64,000 nt of DNA from Calditrichota bacterium. Lineage in GTDB: Bacteria; Calditrichota; Calditrichia; Calditrichales; J004. Of the stretch, positions 17,613 through 26,851 are shown piece by piece. A program made the translations under genes and the position numbers. The notes under the pieces were generated by a model, which searched no databases, was not told where the DNA came from, and worked only from the letters and a program-made list of their open reading frames with translations. The stretch covers positions 335,059-399,058 of the forward strand of contig JABFGF010000005.1 of the NCBI GenBank assembly GCA_013112635.1, read 5' to 3'. The first letter of the stretch is position 1. Each line of letters opens with the position of its first letter.

Positions 17613-18368
17613 ATGAAGTTAGACTATAAAAAAATCTTTAGGTTAAAATATATCCTCTTTGGTTTTCTTCTTTTTATATTAATCTTTTCATCCTGGTTTT
17701 ATTTTTCTTTACCAGAAGTAACATTCCTAAAAAATGAAAACCCAAAGACAACTGCATTGATGGAGCTGCGCAAAGAACAGGCGAAGGAAGCAGGTAAAAA
17801 ATTCCGCTTACGTCAAAAATGGGTACGATTTCAAAAAATCCCTGAATTATTAAAAAAAGCTGTCCGGATCACCGAGGACTCAGATTTTTATGGGCATGAG
17901 GGAATTGATTGGGTTGAACTTCAGGAATCGATTAAAAAAAATTTTGAGAAAGGCGGATTGGCACGCGGCGGCAGCACAATTACCCAGCAGTTGGCCAAGA
18001 ATCTTTTTCTTTCAACAGAAAAATCGTTCTTCAGAAAATTCCGCGAATTGTTTATAACTTACCGCCTGGAAAACGAGATAAGTAAAAACCGTATTTTTCA
18101 TCTATACTTAAATATCATTGAATTTGGCCCCGGTGTTTTTGGTGTTCAAGCGGCCTCAAGATATTATTTTAAAAAAGATGTTAGTGTTTTAACTTTGCCG
18201 CAAATTGTTCGCCTTACAGCTGTAATTCCAAAACCTTTGTCAGTTAAAGCTTCCGGCAATAGCCGTTGGTTAAAATGGAAAGCGCGCTGGATTTTAGGTA
18301 AACTGAAACTATACAAATATATAACGGTTGAACAGTACAATTCCGCAATAACAGAGTTTAAGAAGTAA
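17613..18368 (+). CDS. mtgA: Monofunctional peptidoglycan glycosyltransferase
   Basis: A GT51 enzyme that polymerises lipid II into glycan strands. After one N-terminal membrane anchor (about residues 14-32), the GT51 motifs are all present. They are ITEDSDFYGHEGIDW (catalytic Glu88), ARGGSTITQQLAKNLFLS, and later RKFRELFITYRLE and LNIIEFGPGVFGVQAASRYYF. There is no transpeptidase domain, and the length of 251 residues is usual for MtgA. The active domain would face the periplasm. The gene sits one base after the desulfhydrase gene and 19 bp before the Omp85 gene, suggesting a shared transcript linking wall and outer-membrane biogenesis. Confidence 0.92.
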   Translation: MKLDYKKIFRLKYILFGFLLFILIFSSWFYFSLPEVTFLKNENPKTTALMELRKEQAKEAGKKFRLRQKWVRFQKIPELLKKAVRITEDSDFYGHEGIDWVELQESIKKNFEKGGLARGGSTITQQLAKNLFLSTEKSFFRKFRELFITYRLENEISKNRIFHLYLNIIEFGPGVFGVQAASRYYFKKDVSVLTLPQIVRLTAVIPKPLSVKASGNSRWLKWKARWILGKLKLYKYITVEQYNSAITEFKK

Positions 18369-18387
18369 GAAAAAAGAAACGCTGATC

Positions 18388-20163
18388 ATGTTAAAGTTTT
18401 TTAAAATTCATATATTTGTATTTTTTTTTAGCAATTTTCTTTATTCGCAAAGTGCTAACCCAATAATTATTTCATTAATAGAATTTGGTGAATCCTTTCA
18501 AAAACTAAATATTTCTGAGTTGGAAAATGTATCCGGCCTTAGTAATAATTCCCGTTTTAATCCTTCCATGGTTAACCAATATGCAGATAAGATTACGCGA
18601 TATTTAAACCAGCAAGGTTATCTTTATGCAAGAATTGATAAAATCGCCTATACTTTTTCAAGTGATTCTGCAAGTGTAAAAGTCAATGTTATAGGCATGC
18701 CGGGCAAAATAGTACTGGTAGGGAAAATAGAAGTAGCCAGTGATTCTTTAAGTTCAATTCTCTATCAAAATCTTTTTACGGTTCGGGAATTTGATCCCTA
18801 TTCTGAATTATCGATTGAAAATGATTTAACGCAAATGCTTTCTTATGCAGCCGATTCAGGATTTGTTTTTGCAAAAGTTCGGGTCACTGATATGGATATT
18901 CGCAAAGAAGAGAATGATTTTTTCGCCGATATAAATATTCATATTTCAGAAGGTAAAAGGATTTTTATTGACCGGGTTGAATTAAACGGCAATGATTACA
19001 CAAAGGAAAATGTTATTCTGCGGGAATTACCAACAGGCGTGGGCAGACAATACTCAAAATCTACCATAGAGCAAATCCCGCAACAATTAATGCGCTTGGG
19101 TATTTTTAAAAATGTTAAAACCCCGGCAATGTTGATTGGTAAAAATGGCGAATATATTCTTTCATTGGAAATTGAAGAGGGCAATGCAACTACTTTTGAT
19201 GGAGTAGTTGGTTTTATTCCGGAAAATAAAACAAGCAGCAAGACAAAGTCCGGAGGATTTTTTACGGGGCTTGTTGATATTTCGTTTCGTAACCTTTTCG
19301 GAACCGCACGCAGTTTTGATGTGCACTGGGAAAAACCGGACAGAGACTCTGAGAATTTTTTCCTTCGATACACTGAGCCCTGGCTTTTGGGTTACCCGTT
19401 TGATATAAGTGGTAGCCTGGAACGAACTGTTCGCGACAGCACTTATATTGAGTGGAAAGGTGGTGTGCAAACACGTTGGCGGTACAACCGAAATTTCTCA
19501 ATTGTTTCATCGCTGCAACGGCAGGTTGTTCTTCCGGATTCTTTTGCCAATGTTAATTTACGGCTTGTACGATACGAGCAAATGAACCTTGAAGTTGGCC
19601 TGGTATACGATACCCGAGACTATGCTATTAATCCCCGAAAGGGTATTTATCTTGGAAACAGCTATACTTTTGGCCTCAAAAATAATTTTGGCCCGGGTTT
19701 TTTACTGCGGGAAGACAATATTAAAACCAACGAACAAATTGAGCTGCTCAAGTTAAATTTTAAATGGTTTTACGAACTTTTTCATAACCAGGTTTTGGCG
19801 ATTCAGTTAACAGGAAACCAGGTAAAGGGCAATCGTTTACAACTAACAGATTTTGTTTGGTTTGGTGGTGCTAAAACTTTGCGTGGTTATCGGGAAAATC
19901 AGTTCCGGGGAGATTTAACAGCCTGGATGAATTTGGAATATCGATTTTTGCTTGGCCGTAACTCACGTATTTTCTTATTTAATGATTGGGGTGCTTACCA
20001 TTTTAAAGATTCACAAACTGAAATAGAGGAAATTCTTCCCGGTTATGGGATTGGTTTAAGATTAAATACTGGTTTGGGTATTATGGCAGTGGATTTTGGG
20101 TTAGGCAAAGGCGATGATTTTTCTCAGGCAAAAATACATTTTGGTTTGATAAACAGGTTTTAA
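18388..20163 (+). CDS. Omp85-superfamily outer-membrane assembly protein (BamA/TamA-like)
   Basis: This 591-residue protein has a signal peptide (IFVFFFSNFLYSQSA). About three POTRA-like repeats (~20-270, e.g. KRIFIDRVELNGNDYTKENVILRELPTGVGRQYS) come before a C-terminal barrel with VGLVYDTRDYAINPRKGIYLG. The loop-6 motif FGGAKTLRGYRENQFRG is the Omp85 hallmark. The protein ends in LINRF with a terminal aromatic residue, as expected for Bam-dependent barrels. It is shorter than housekeeping BamA (usually five POTRAs, ~800 residues), so a TamA-like or specialised translocase is more likely. Probably co-transcribed with mtgA. Confidence 0.82.
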   Translation: MLKFFKIHIFVFFFSNFLYSQSANPIIISLIEFGESFQKLNISELENVSGLSNNSRFNPSMVNQYADKITRYLNQQGYLYARIDKIAYTFSSDSASVKVNVIGMPGKIVLVGKIEVASDSLSSILYQNLFTVREFDPYSELSIENDLTQMLSYAADSGFVFAKVRVTDMDIRKEENDFFADINIHISEGKRIFIDRVELNGNDYTKENVILRELPTGVGRQYSKSTIEQIPQQLMRLGIFKNVKTPAMLIGKNGEYILSLEIEEGNATTFDGVVGFIPENKTSSKTKSGGFFTGLVDISFRNLFGTARSFDVHWEKPDRDSENFFLRYTEPWLLGYPFDISGSLERTVRDSTYIEWKGGVQTRWRYNRNFSIVSSLQRQVVLPDSFANVNLRLVRYEQMNLEVGLVYDTRDYAINPRKGIYLGNSYTFGLKNNFGPGFLLREDNIKTNEQIELLKLNFKWFYELFHNQVLAIQLTGNQVKGNRLQLTDFVWFGGAKTLRGYRENQFRGDLTAWMNLEYRFLLGRNSRIFLFNDWGAYHFKDSQTEIEEILPGYGIGLRLNTGLGIMAVDFGLGKGDDFSQAKIHFGLINRF

Positions 20164-20201
20164 TAAATATTTTTGCAAATGTTGTAGTGTGTAAATATAT
20201 T

Positions 20202-20209
20202 GTGTACAC
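20202..20209. promoter_or_regulatory. Possible vapBC operator palindrome
   Basis: GTGTACAC is a perfect 8-bp palindrome 27 bp before the antitoxin ATG, in the position where VapBC complexes usually bind to repress their own promoter. It is short and could occur by chance. Confidence 0.25.
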
Positions 20210-20235
20210 GAAAACAGTGTTATAAGGATTTTGAA

Positions 20236-20457
20236 ATGCTAAAAAACATAACCTTAAGTGCTGATGAAGTACTCATCAAGAAAGCGCGCAAGAAGGCAAT
20301 GATAAGAAAAACAACTGTGAACAATGAGTTCCGGGTATGGCTTAAAAAATATGCTGAAAACGAGAGTAATTCTTCAGCATATAACAGTTTGATGAAGAAA
20401 TTGGAACAAGTTGATTCTGGTGGATCTTATTCTCGAGACGAATTAAATGAAAGATAA
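20236..20457 (+). CDS. VapB-type antitoxin
   Basis: A 73-residue protein beginning MLKNITLSADEVLIKKARKKAMIRKTTVNNEFRVWLKKYAENE. This is a ribbon-helix-helix-like N-terminus of the kind that gives VapB antitoxins their DNA binding. A flexible acidic tail (VDSGGSYSRDELNER) would wrap the toxin. ATG at 20236 is chosen because AAGGA ends 7 bp before it; the frame extends upstream without a ribosome-binding site. The 3' end overlaps the PIN-domain toxin gene by 11 bp, which is classic toxin-antitoxin organisation and implies coupled translation. Confidence 0.75.
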   Translation: MLKNITLSADEVLIKKARKKAMIRKTTVNNEFRVWLKKYAENESNSSAYNSLMKKLEQVDSGGSYSRDELNER

Positions 20458-20872
20458 AGCATTCCTGGATACAAATATTATTGTCTATTCTTTTGATAAA
20501 AACAATACCGACAAAAAAGAAATTGCTATCAATCTTATTTCAAATTCTTTAAAGAATGAATCAGGATGCATTAGTTTTCAAGTTGTGCAAGAATTTTTAA
20601 ATGTTGCTTTAAGAAGGTTTAACCCAGCATTTTCAATTGAACAATCACAACAATACTTATCAGTTGTACTTGATCCTCTTTGTGAGATTTATCCAAGTTT
20701 CGATCTTTACAGAAATACGCTTGAGATAAAAGAAAGATGGAAATATTCTTTTTATGATTCGCTAATCATCACAGCAGCATTATACTCAAATTGCAAAATC
20801 TTATATTCAGAAGATTTACAGCATGAACAGAAAATTCAGGATTTGCAAATACTGAATCCTTTTATTATTTAA
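20447..20872 (+). CDS. vapC: VapC-type PIN-domain ribonuclease toxin
   Basis: A 141-residue PIN domain with the expected acidic metal-binding set: Asp8 (AFLDTNIIVYSF), Glu49 (VVQEFLNV), Asp104 (FYDSLIITAA) and Asp123 (LYSEDLQHEQ). VapC toxins cleave tRNA or rRNA when freed from VapB; the target here is unknown. All catalytic acids are present, so nothing suggests inactivation. It overlaps the antitoxin gene and lies 55 bp upstream of a tRNA-Arg gene. Base composition resembles the neighbours, with no integrase or repeats nearby. Confidence 0.88.
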   Translation: MKDKAFLDTNIIVYSFDKNNTDKKEIAINLISNSLKNESGCISFQVVQEFLNVALRRFNPAFSIEQSQQYLSVVLDPLCEIYPSFDLYRNTLEIKERWKYSFYDSLIITAALYSNCKILYSEDLQHEQKIQDLQILNPFII

Positions 20873-20927
20873 TCTTATAATTGACTTTAAAAATCCATCT
20901 CGATAAATTCCATATTCTCAAATATAT

Positions 20928-21001
20928 GCGCCCGTAGCTCAATTGGATAGAGCGTTGGATTCCGGTTCCAAAGGTTGGGGGTTCGATTCCTCTCGGGCGT
21001 A
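20928..21001 (+). tRNA. tRNA-Arg (anticodon CCG)
   Basis: Complete cloverleaf. Acceptor arms are GCGCCCG and CGGGCGT with a terminal G-U. The D arm is GCTCAATTGGATAGAGC, the anticodon stem TTGGA/TCCAA encloses loop TTCCGGT (anticodon CCG, reading CGG), and the T loop is TTCGATT. Discriminator is A21001. CCA is not encoded; ACA follows. Confidence 0.95.
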
Positions 21002-21010
21002 CATTTATTC

Positions 21011-21040
21011 AATCCCGGTATTTGCCGGGATTTTTTTTAA
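21011..21040 (+). terminator. Rho-independent terminator after tRNA-Arg
   Basis: AATCCCGG (21011-21018) pairs perfectly with CCGGGATT (21025-21032) around a 6-base loop, followed by a run of T residues. Confidence 0.92.
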
Positions 21041-21121
21041 TTCATTTTTAAAAGTCTTTAAAATTGCCTATTTTTGGCGCACTCAAAAATGAAAGAAATT
21101 TAAACAGGACTCTAGAGACAA

Positions 21122-22552
21122 ATGGCAAAAAACATTACTTCCAGAAAAGATGATTACTCTAAATGGTACACAGATGTTATAATTCAATCAAAAATGGCTG
21201 ATTATTCGCCGGTTAAAGGTTCTATGGTTATCCGGCCCAATGGATATGCCATCTGGGAAATGATTCAAAAACATCTTGATAAGATGTTTAAAGATACGGG
21301 TCATGTAAATGCTTATTTTCCACTTCTTATACCTGAAAGTTTTATGCAAAAAGAAGCAGAGCATGTGGAAGGTTTTGCCCCGGAATGTGCTGTTGTTACA
21401 CATGGCGGCGGTTCTAAATTGGAAGAAAACCTTTATATCCGGCCAACTTCGGAAACAATTATTTGGAGTATGTACAAAAAATGGATAATGAGTTATCGCG
21501 ATCTACCCATTTTAATAAATCAATGGGCCAACGTAATGCGCTGGGAAATGCGCACACGCCTGTTTTTACGCACATCAGAATTTTTATGGCAAGAGGGACA
21601 TACAGCACATGAGACCGCTGAAGAAGCTGAAGAAGAAACCGTAAAAATGCTCAACGTTTATAAGCAGTTTGCAGAAGAGTATTTAGCAATTCCTGTAATT
21701 TCAGGCAAAAAATCTGATTCTGAAAAATTTGCCGGCGCTATCCATACATATTGTATTGAAGCGATGATGCAGGATAAGAAAGCACTACAGGCAGGAACTT
21801 CGCACAATCTTGGACAAAATTTTGCTAAAGCATTTGATGTACAATTCCAGGCAAAAGATGGTGCACGCAAATTTGTTTATGCCACATCCTGGGGTGTAAG
21901 TACTCGCTTAATTGGTGCATTGATTATGACTCATAGCGATGATAATGGATTGGTTATTCCTCCAAAATTGGCACAACGTCCGGTTGTCATCATTCCAATA
22001 TTTAGAAGCGATGAGGAAAAAGCAAAAGTTATGGAATTTGCAGATGGCATTTATGATGAGTTGAAAAAAGAATATAACATAATCATGGATGACCGGGAAA
22101 AGTATAAACCCGGGTTTAAATTTGCGGAATGGGAGTTACAAGGTATTCCAATCCGAATTGAAATTGGCCCTAAAGATGTTGATAAAGAACATGTTGTAAT
22201 GGTGCGCCGTGATTTGATGAAAAAAGAATTTGTTGCAAGAAACGATGTCTTTGAAACGGTAAAAACACAGTTAGAACAAATGCAGACAGATCTTCTGGAA
22301 AAAGCAAGGAAATTTAGGGAAGAAAATTCTTTTAATGTTGATAATTATGACGAACTTAAAAGTATTGTTGCCAAAGATGATGGCTTCGTTTACGCACACT
22401 GGTGTGGTGATGCTGCATGTGAAGATAAAATTAAATCTGAAACAAAAGCCACAATCCGTTGTATCCCTTTTGACAGAAAAGAGGAAAAGGGCACTTGTAT
22501 TTGCTGCGATAAAACATCGGACGGGCGTGTAATTTTTGCCAAGGCTTATTAA
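21122..22552 (+). CDS. proS: Prolyl-tRNA synthetase, archaeal/eukaryotic (short) type
   Basis: A 476-residue class II synthetase that charges tRNA-Pro. The opening [35 protein letters not shown] and the [12 protein letters not shown] and [20 protein letters not shown] segments (motif 2 region) are diagnostic. It lacks the editing insertion of long bacterial ProRS. It instead ends with a C-terminal cysteine-rich zinc domain ([11 protein letters not shown] ... GTCICC) and a terminal Tyr. This ProRS form also occurs in Bacteroidetes, mycoplasmas and some other bacteria. The gene has its own leader after the tRNA terminator and is followed 14 bp later by the rhomboid gene. Confidence 0.95.
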   Translation: MAKNITSRKDDYSKWYTDVIIQSKMADYSPVKGSMVIRPNGYAIWEMIQKHLDKMFKDTGHVNAYFPLLIPESFMQKEAEHVEGFAPECAVVTHGGGSKLEENLYIRPTSETIIWSMYKKWIMSYRDLPILINQWANVMRWEMRTRLFLRTSEFLWQEGHTAHETAEEAEEETVKMLNVYKQFAEEYLAIPVISGKKSDSEKFAGAIHTYCIEAMMQDKKALQAGTSHNLGQNFAKAFDVQFQAKDGARKFVYATSWGVSTRLIGALIMTHSDDNGLVIPPKLAQRPVVIIPIFRSDEEKAKVMEFADGIYDELKKEYNIIMDDREKYKPGFKFAEWELQGIPIRIEIGPKDVDKEHVVMVRRDLMKKEFVARNDVFETVKTQLEQMQTDLLEKARKFREENSFNVDNYDELKSIVAKDDGFVYAHWCGDAACEDKIKSETKATIRCIPFDRKEEKGTCICCDKTSDGRVIFAKAY

Positions 22553-22566
22553 AATCAAGGATTTTT

Positions 22567-23388
22567 ATGAACAGATTTGCTGGTTCGGGTGGGATTCTTC
22601 CACCAATGATAAAAAATATATTACTGGCTAACGCGGCAGTTTTTATTCTTCAACAATCTATTTTGGGCGAGACAATTAAAGATCTGTTTATGTTGAGCGC
22701 ATATGGTATTTTTGTTGAGTTTAAGATCTGGCAGCTTGCATCATATATGTTCCTCCATGGAAGCTTTGGGCATATTTTTTGGAATATGTTTGCTGTTTGG
22801 ATATTCGGTTCTCAACTTGAAGAAGAAATGGGATCTAAGGAGTTCTTAAAGTATTATTTCATTACAGGTATGGGCGCCGGATTGTTTTTTACTTTAGTTG
22901 TTCCAAACCCAACACTTGGTGCATCGGGTGCAATGTTTGGTATTATGGCAGCCTGGTTGGTTAAATGGCCAAACCGGGAAATATTGTTGAATTTTCTGTT
23001 TCCAATTAAGGCTAAATATTTAATTGTATTTTTTGTATTAGTTTCATTTTTTTCAATTACAGGTCCATCGGATGGTATTGCACATGCGGCTCATTTGGGT
23101 GGATTTATAGTTGGCTACCTCTATTTAAGATGGCGCTTTTTGTTTGATACAGTCAAAGGTTTTTTCAACAGTGGTGTATCAAATCTTTCTTCCGGTAGTC
23201 CAAAATCCAAAATGAGTTATACGCGTGGTGGCTCCGGCGATAAAAAAGATTTTTACCGAAAAAGGTTAGATGAGCTGCTGGATAAAATTAACAAAGTAGG
23301 CTATATAAACCTTTCTGAAGAAGAAAGAAAAATGCTGGAAGAAGCAAGCAAGTATTTAGAAGAACATGATAAGAAGAATATGCACTAA
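22567..23388 (+). CDS. Rhomboid-family intramembrane serine protease
   Basis: A 273-residue protein with about six membrane segments. The catalytic dyad is visible: GASGAMFG (Ser120) and AHAAHLGGFIVGYL (His176). The conserved HGSFGHIFWNMF loop (His64, Asn73) forms the oxyanion side. A cytoplasmic tail of ~75 residues (~200-273) is charged and ends in a predicted helix containing LSEEERKMLEEASKYLEEHDKK. Substrates are unknown. The C-terminal tail resembles that of many Bacteroidetes/Calditrichota rhomboids. Closely spaced behind proS, so probably co-transcribed. Confidence 0.92.
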   Translation: MNRFAGSGGILPPMIKNILLANAAVFILQQSILGETIKDLFMLSAYGIFVEFKIWQLASYMFLHGSFGHIFWNMFAVWIFGSQLEEEMGSKEFLKYYFITGMGAGLFFTLVVPNPTLGASGAMFGIMAAWLVKWPNREILLNFLFPIKAKYLIVFFVLVSFFSITGPSDGIAHAAHLGGFIVGYLYLRWRFLFDTVKGFFNSGVSNLSSGSPKSKMSYTRGGSGDKKDFYRKRLDELLDKINKVGYINLSEEERKMLEEASKYLEEHDKKNMH

Positions 23389-23420
23389 TATTTATATTTC
23401 ATTCGGTTAATTTTGTAAGT

Positions 23421-24548
23421 CTAAAAATCGTATTGATAAATTCTATATTTCTTATAAACTTTAGATCCAATCGATTCAATGGCCTTGTTCATCAGGTCAT
23501 TGTCTTCCAAAATCCAGGACATTTCTGCGGAAGTATATCCTTTTTCAAGTGCCTTTTTGATGGATCTAATATAGAAAATAGAACCAAGTCCTAAAAATTG
23601 ATACTCCTTATTCACACCCATTATTAAGGTTCTGACAGACTTAATTTTTTTTATTCCAAACAATAGTTTAAATATTCCTGTTGGAAGCAGTTTACCGTTT
23701 GGAATACGGGCAAATATCTCGTTAACATTTGGCAGTGTAATACAAAACCCGATAGGCTTGCCATCTTTTTCAGCCAAAAACATCATATCACCAACAGCAA
23801 TATCCTTTAAATTTGCTGCTGCATGATCTATTTCTGCATCTGTAAAAGGTACAAAACCCCAATTAGGGGTCCAGGCATTGTTGTACACTTCTTTGATCAA
23901 TTTAATTTCTGATTTTATATTTTTAACGCTGATATTACGGATTGTCAATTTGTATTTTTTTTCTATCTTTGAAGCCACTCGTTCCATTTTTTCGGAGATA
24001 TTATTAACAGAGTTTTCCGGAGTTGTATACCACGCCCATAAATCTTTAGCTTTTTTATTTCCAAATTCTTCAATTAGTTTAGGATAAAACGAAGGGTTGT
24101 GGCGCATCATTAAAAATGGCTTCGTTTCAAATCCATCTATCAAAGTTCCACACTCATCATTTGTTGAAGGATTCATCGGGCCAAGCATCGCATCTTTGTT
24201 TTCCTGTTTTAGCCACGATGCAGCATTTTCGAATAATGCATTTGCTGCTTCCTGATTGTTTTCACATTCAAAAAAGCCCCAAAAGCCCACATTGTCATTA
24301 TGGAATTTGTTATGATTTTCATTTGTTATTGCTGCAATTCTACCAACTATTTTATCTTTTGTATACGCAAGAAAAAGCTCAATTTTAGCATGAGCAAAAA
24401 AGGGGTTCTTTTTTGTATTCAGGAGTTCATTTCGTTCCATCCGAAGCGGGCTAACCCAGTTTTCTGTATTCTTATTTGCCTGCCATTCATAATTTATAAA
24501 AAGTTTCTTTTCAATTTTGGATCTTACGGGGACAACTTTTATAGACAT
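23421..24548 (-). CDS. GNAT-fold N-acyltransferase, putative bacterial ceramide synthase (bCerS-like)
   Basis: This 375-residue protein resembles the YghO-like GNAT acyltransferases. An N-terminal part has NYEWQANKNTENWVSPLRMERNELLNTKKNPFF and GRIAAITNENHNKFHNDNVGFWGFFE. The central DAMLGPMNPSTNDECGTLIDGFETKPFLMMRHNPSFYPKLIEEFG block is strongly conserved in that family, and a C-terminal GNAT part includes NKEYQFLGLGSIFYI. In Caulobacter a member of this group N-acylates the long-chain base made by Spt. Here it is the last gene of an operon that contains Spt-like and CerR-like genes, which supports the same role. Function is inference from context and family. Confidence 0.75.
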   Translation of the reverse strand: MSIKVVPVRSKIEKKLFINYEWQANKNTENWVSPLRMERNELLNTKKNPFFAHAKIELFLAYTKDKIVGRIAAITNENHNKFHNDNVGFWGFFECENNQEAANALFENAASWLKQENKDAMLGPMNPSTNDECGTLIDGFETKPFLMMRHNPSFYPKLIEEFGNKKAKDLWAWYTTPENSVNNISEKMERVASKIEKKYKLTIRNISVKNIKSEIKLIKEVYNNAWTPNWGFVPFTDAEIDHAAANLKDIAVGDMMFLAEKDGKPIGFCITLPNVNEIFARIPNGKLLPTGIFKLLFGIKKIKSVRTLIMGVNKEYQFLGLGSIFYIRSIKKALEKGYTSAEMSWILEDNDLMNKAIESIGSKVYKKYRIYQYDF

Positions 24549-24607
24549 AAGTTTGGATTCTCCATCAACTGTATTATGTTTTGCAGCAAATTGTGATTTT
24601 ACTTGTA

Positions 24608-25795
24608 TTATATTATGCTAATTTCCTTGCCGATTTTATGCATAATATCCAGACACTGATCTAAATGCTTATCGGTGTGTGTTGACATAAAACTTGTACG
24701 AATCAGGGCTTGGTCCGGTGCAACGGCAGGACTAACGACCGCATTTGCAAAAACACCGGCATCAAAAAGTTTACGCCAGAAATAGAAAGTTTTGGCATCA
24801 TCGCGAATATAAATTGGCACAATAGGGGTAATTTCGCTTTCTCCAGTATCGAATCCAAGACTCTTGAGTTCCCGACGCATTTTATCACCAATCTCTGCTA
24901 AGCGGATTCGTCGCTCCGGTTCTTTTTCGATAATATCTAAAGCGGCTAAGGCTGCTGCTGTAGCTGCAGGAGTTGGTGAGGCGCTAAAGATAAGTGGGCT
25001 GGCTGTGTGTTTTAAATAACTGATAACAACTTCCGGCCCGCACACAAATCCACCTAAAGATGCAAGGGATTTGCTAAAAGTGCTCATGATGATATCAACG
25101 TCATCTTCCAAATCAAAATGCTCGCAACTACCTCGCCCATGGTTTCCAAGAACGCCAACACCATGCGCTTCATCAATATAAACCCGGGCATTGTATTTTT
25201 TTGCGATTGCGACTAAACGGTCAAGGCATACTAAATCACCTTCCATGCTAAAAACGCCATCACTTATAATCATTTTACCTTTTTTTGGATCAACCTGAGA
25301 AATTACTCTCTCAAGGTCATCCATATCATTATGACGATACCTTTTCACCGTAGCACCATAACTTGCACGTGTCCCGGTATAAATTGATGAATGATCTGAA
25401 CGGTCTATAATAAGAACATCATCTTTATGGGCCAAAGTTGCAATCGCGCCAAGATTTGTTTGGTAGCCGGTACTAAAAACCAATGCCGATTCACGATTCA
25501 TCATTTTGGCGATTCGTTCTTCGAGTTCATTATGTAAATCAAGTGTACCATTTAAGAAGCGTGAGCCGGAACAACTTGTTCCATATTTTTTTGTTGCTGA
25601 AATAGCAGCTTCTATAACTCGTGGGTCTTGTGTAAGTCCAAGATAATTATTAGATCCAATCATCAATATCTGGCGGTTGTCCATTTTTACCACAGGTCCG
25701 TCATTACCGGATATTGGAATAAAATACGGAAAATTTCCAGAATTTATCGCGTCTTCAGCACGGGTATAATCCATGCATTTTTTAAAAATATCCAC
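24608..25795 (-). CDS. spt: Serine palmitoyltransferase-like alpha-oxoamine synthase
   Basis: A 395-residue fold-type I PLP enzyme of the AOS family. The PLP lysine lies in STFSKSLASLGGF (Lys242), DEAHGVGVLG holds Asp208 and His211, and DRSDHSSIYTG holds the stacking His135. The family includes Spt, KBL and BioF. The opening MDYTRAEDAINSGNFPYFIPISGNDGPVVKMDNRQILMIGSNNYLGL and GTSCSGSRFLNGTLDLHNELE match bacterial Spt better than BioF or KBL. No biotin or threonine-degradation genes are near, while CerR- and bCerS-like genes flank it. It would condense L-serine with an acyl thioester to 3-ketosphinganine. GTG start at 25795 with GGAG 8 bp upstream. Confidence 0.82.
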   Translation of the reverse strand: MDIFKKCMDYTRAEDAINSGNFPYFIPISGNDGPVVKMDNRQILMIGSNNYLGLTQDPRVIEAAISATKKYGTSCSGSRFLNGTLDLHNELEERIAKMMNRESALVFSTGYQTNLGAIATLAHKDDVLIIDRSDHSSIYTGTRASYGATVKRYRHNDMDDLERVISQVDPKKGKMIISDGVFSMEGDLVCLDRLVAIAKKYNARVYIDEAHGVGVLGNHGRGSCEHFDLEDDVDIIMSTFSKSLASLGGFVCGPEVVISYLKHTASPLIFSASPTPAATAAALAALDIIEKEPERRIRLAEIGDKMRRELKSLGFDTGESEITPIVPIYIRDDAKTFYFWRKLFDAGVFANAVVSPAVAPDQALIRTSFMSTHTDKHLDQCLDIMHKIGKEISII

Positions 25796-25846
25796 TTCGT
25801 CTCCGAGAAAATGTCGTTTTCTTGTACAATTTTAATGTTAGTTTGG

Positions 25847-26839
25847 TCAGGTCGTTGTTTTTTCTTTATACCAATAAACCGTGTCAGTTATTGATTTATC
25901 AATATTTGTATCAGGATTATATCCTAAAATCTTTCTGGCTTTTTCTATTGAAAAATGATAGTCCTTTCCACCGTTGCAAATACGATATCGTGTTAAAAGG
26001 GGTGCCTTTTTTATTTTTAAAAATAAATAAATAATTTCCATGATAAATGCAAGAACATAGGCAAGATTAAATGGCACGCTTAATCGCACTTTTTTTGCCC
26101 CAAGTTGTTCGGCAAGTTTATCAGTAAAAATTTTCCAGTTTATTTCCAAACCATCTGTAATATTAAAAGTTTCGCCTTTTGCTTCAGGTTTAAAACAAGC
26201 CAAAATAATACCATCTACGAGATTGGTGATATAAGTAGGGCACGTAAGATGCTGGCCTTTGTCAATAAAAGATATTTTTCCCTGCTCTAAAGCTTCTAAG
26301 TATTTCTCAATAAATGTATGGTCCTTTGGCCCATATACATTGCCCGGCCGGATAATCGCTACTTCCATTTTGTGTTTTGCTTTAAACTCATTTAGCCAAA
26401 GTTCAGCTTCCCGTTTTGTCTCGCAATAACTAAATATAGATTTGGTTATTGGCTCTTCTTCAGTAATATCCCTTTTATTTTTAAAACCGGATATTGCTGT
26501 TGTACTGATATGAACAAATCGTTTTACATTCGATTCTTCAGCACAGGTGGCCATATTTTTAGTGCCAGCAACATTTATATCATAAAAGTTTTCATAAGAA
26601 TCCCAATCTGAAGCCAAGCCTGCAACATGAATAACAATTTCAATATTTTCCATCGCAGGTTTTAAAGAATCCCGATTTGTTATATCTCCATGAACAAGTT
26701 CAATATTAAGGCCTTCTATCAAAGACAGATCGGAGGATTTACGAACAATACCACGTACCTTGTGGCCCTCTTGTAATAGTTTTTCTGCAACATGGCTGCC
26801 TATAAAACCATTAACTCCGGAAACCAGGACTAATCCCAT
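25847..26839 (-). CDS. NAD(P)-dependent epimerase/dehydratase, CerR-like (putative 3-ketoceramide reductase)
   Basis: A 330-residue extended short-chain dehydrogenase with the Rossmann GVNGFIGSHVAEKL nucleotide loop at the N-terminus and YCETKREAE (YxxxK) as catalytic pair. In Caulobacter and Bacteroides, proteins annotated as NAD-dependent epimerases (CerR) reduce the 3-keto group during ceramide synthesis. This gene lies 51 bp upstream of the spt-like gene in the same operon, so that role is the best guess. ATG at 26839 is preferred because AAGGG lies ~9 bp upstream; a TTG at 26848 is too close to it. A sugar or sterol substrate cannot be excluded from sequence alone. Confidence 0.72.
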   Translation of the reverse strand: MGLVLVSGVNGFIGSHVAEKLLQEGHKVRGIVRKSSDLSLIEGLNIELVHGDITNRDSLKPAMENIEIVIHVAGLASDWDSYENFYDINVAGTKNMATCAEESNVKRFVHISTTAISGFKNKRDITEEEPITKSIFSYCETKREAELWLNEFKAKHKMEVAIIRPGNVYGPKDHTFIEKYLEALEQGKISFIDKGQHLTCPTYITNLVDGIILACFKPEAKGETFNITDGLEINWKIFTDKLAEQLGAKKVRLSVPFNLAYVLAFIMEIIYLFLKIKKAPLLTRYRICNGGKDYHFSIEKARKILGYNPDTNIDKSITDTVYWYKEKTTT

Positions 26840-26851
26840 CAAACACAACCC

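Noticed and set aside
20200..20235. Upstream extension of the VapB frame
   Set aside because: No ribosome-binding site supports a start there, whereas AAGGA is correctly placed before the ATG at 20236.
21072..21090. TTTTGGCGCAC upstream of proS as a sigma-54 -24 box
   Set aside because: No GC or GT at the required ten-base spacing; a housekeeping synthetase is also an unlikely sigma-54 target.
21041..21121. Possible T-box or other riboswitch in the proS leader
   Set aside because: The leader is only ~80 nt after a tRNA terminator and shows no T-box sequence or antiterminator.
24608..25795. BioF (8-amino-7-oxononanoate synthase) or KBL identity
   Set aside because: No bioA/B/D or tdh gene is adjacent, and the N-terminal segment plus CerR- and bCerS-like neighbours fit Spt better; not fully excluded.
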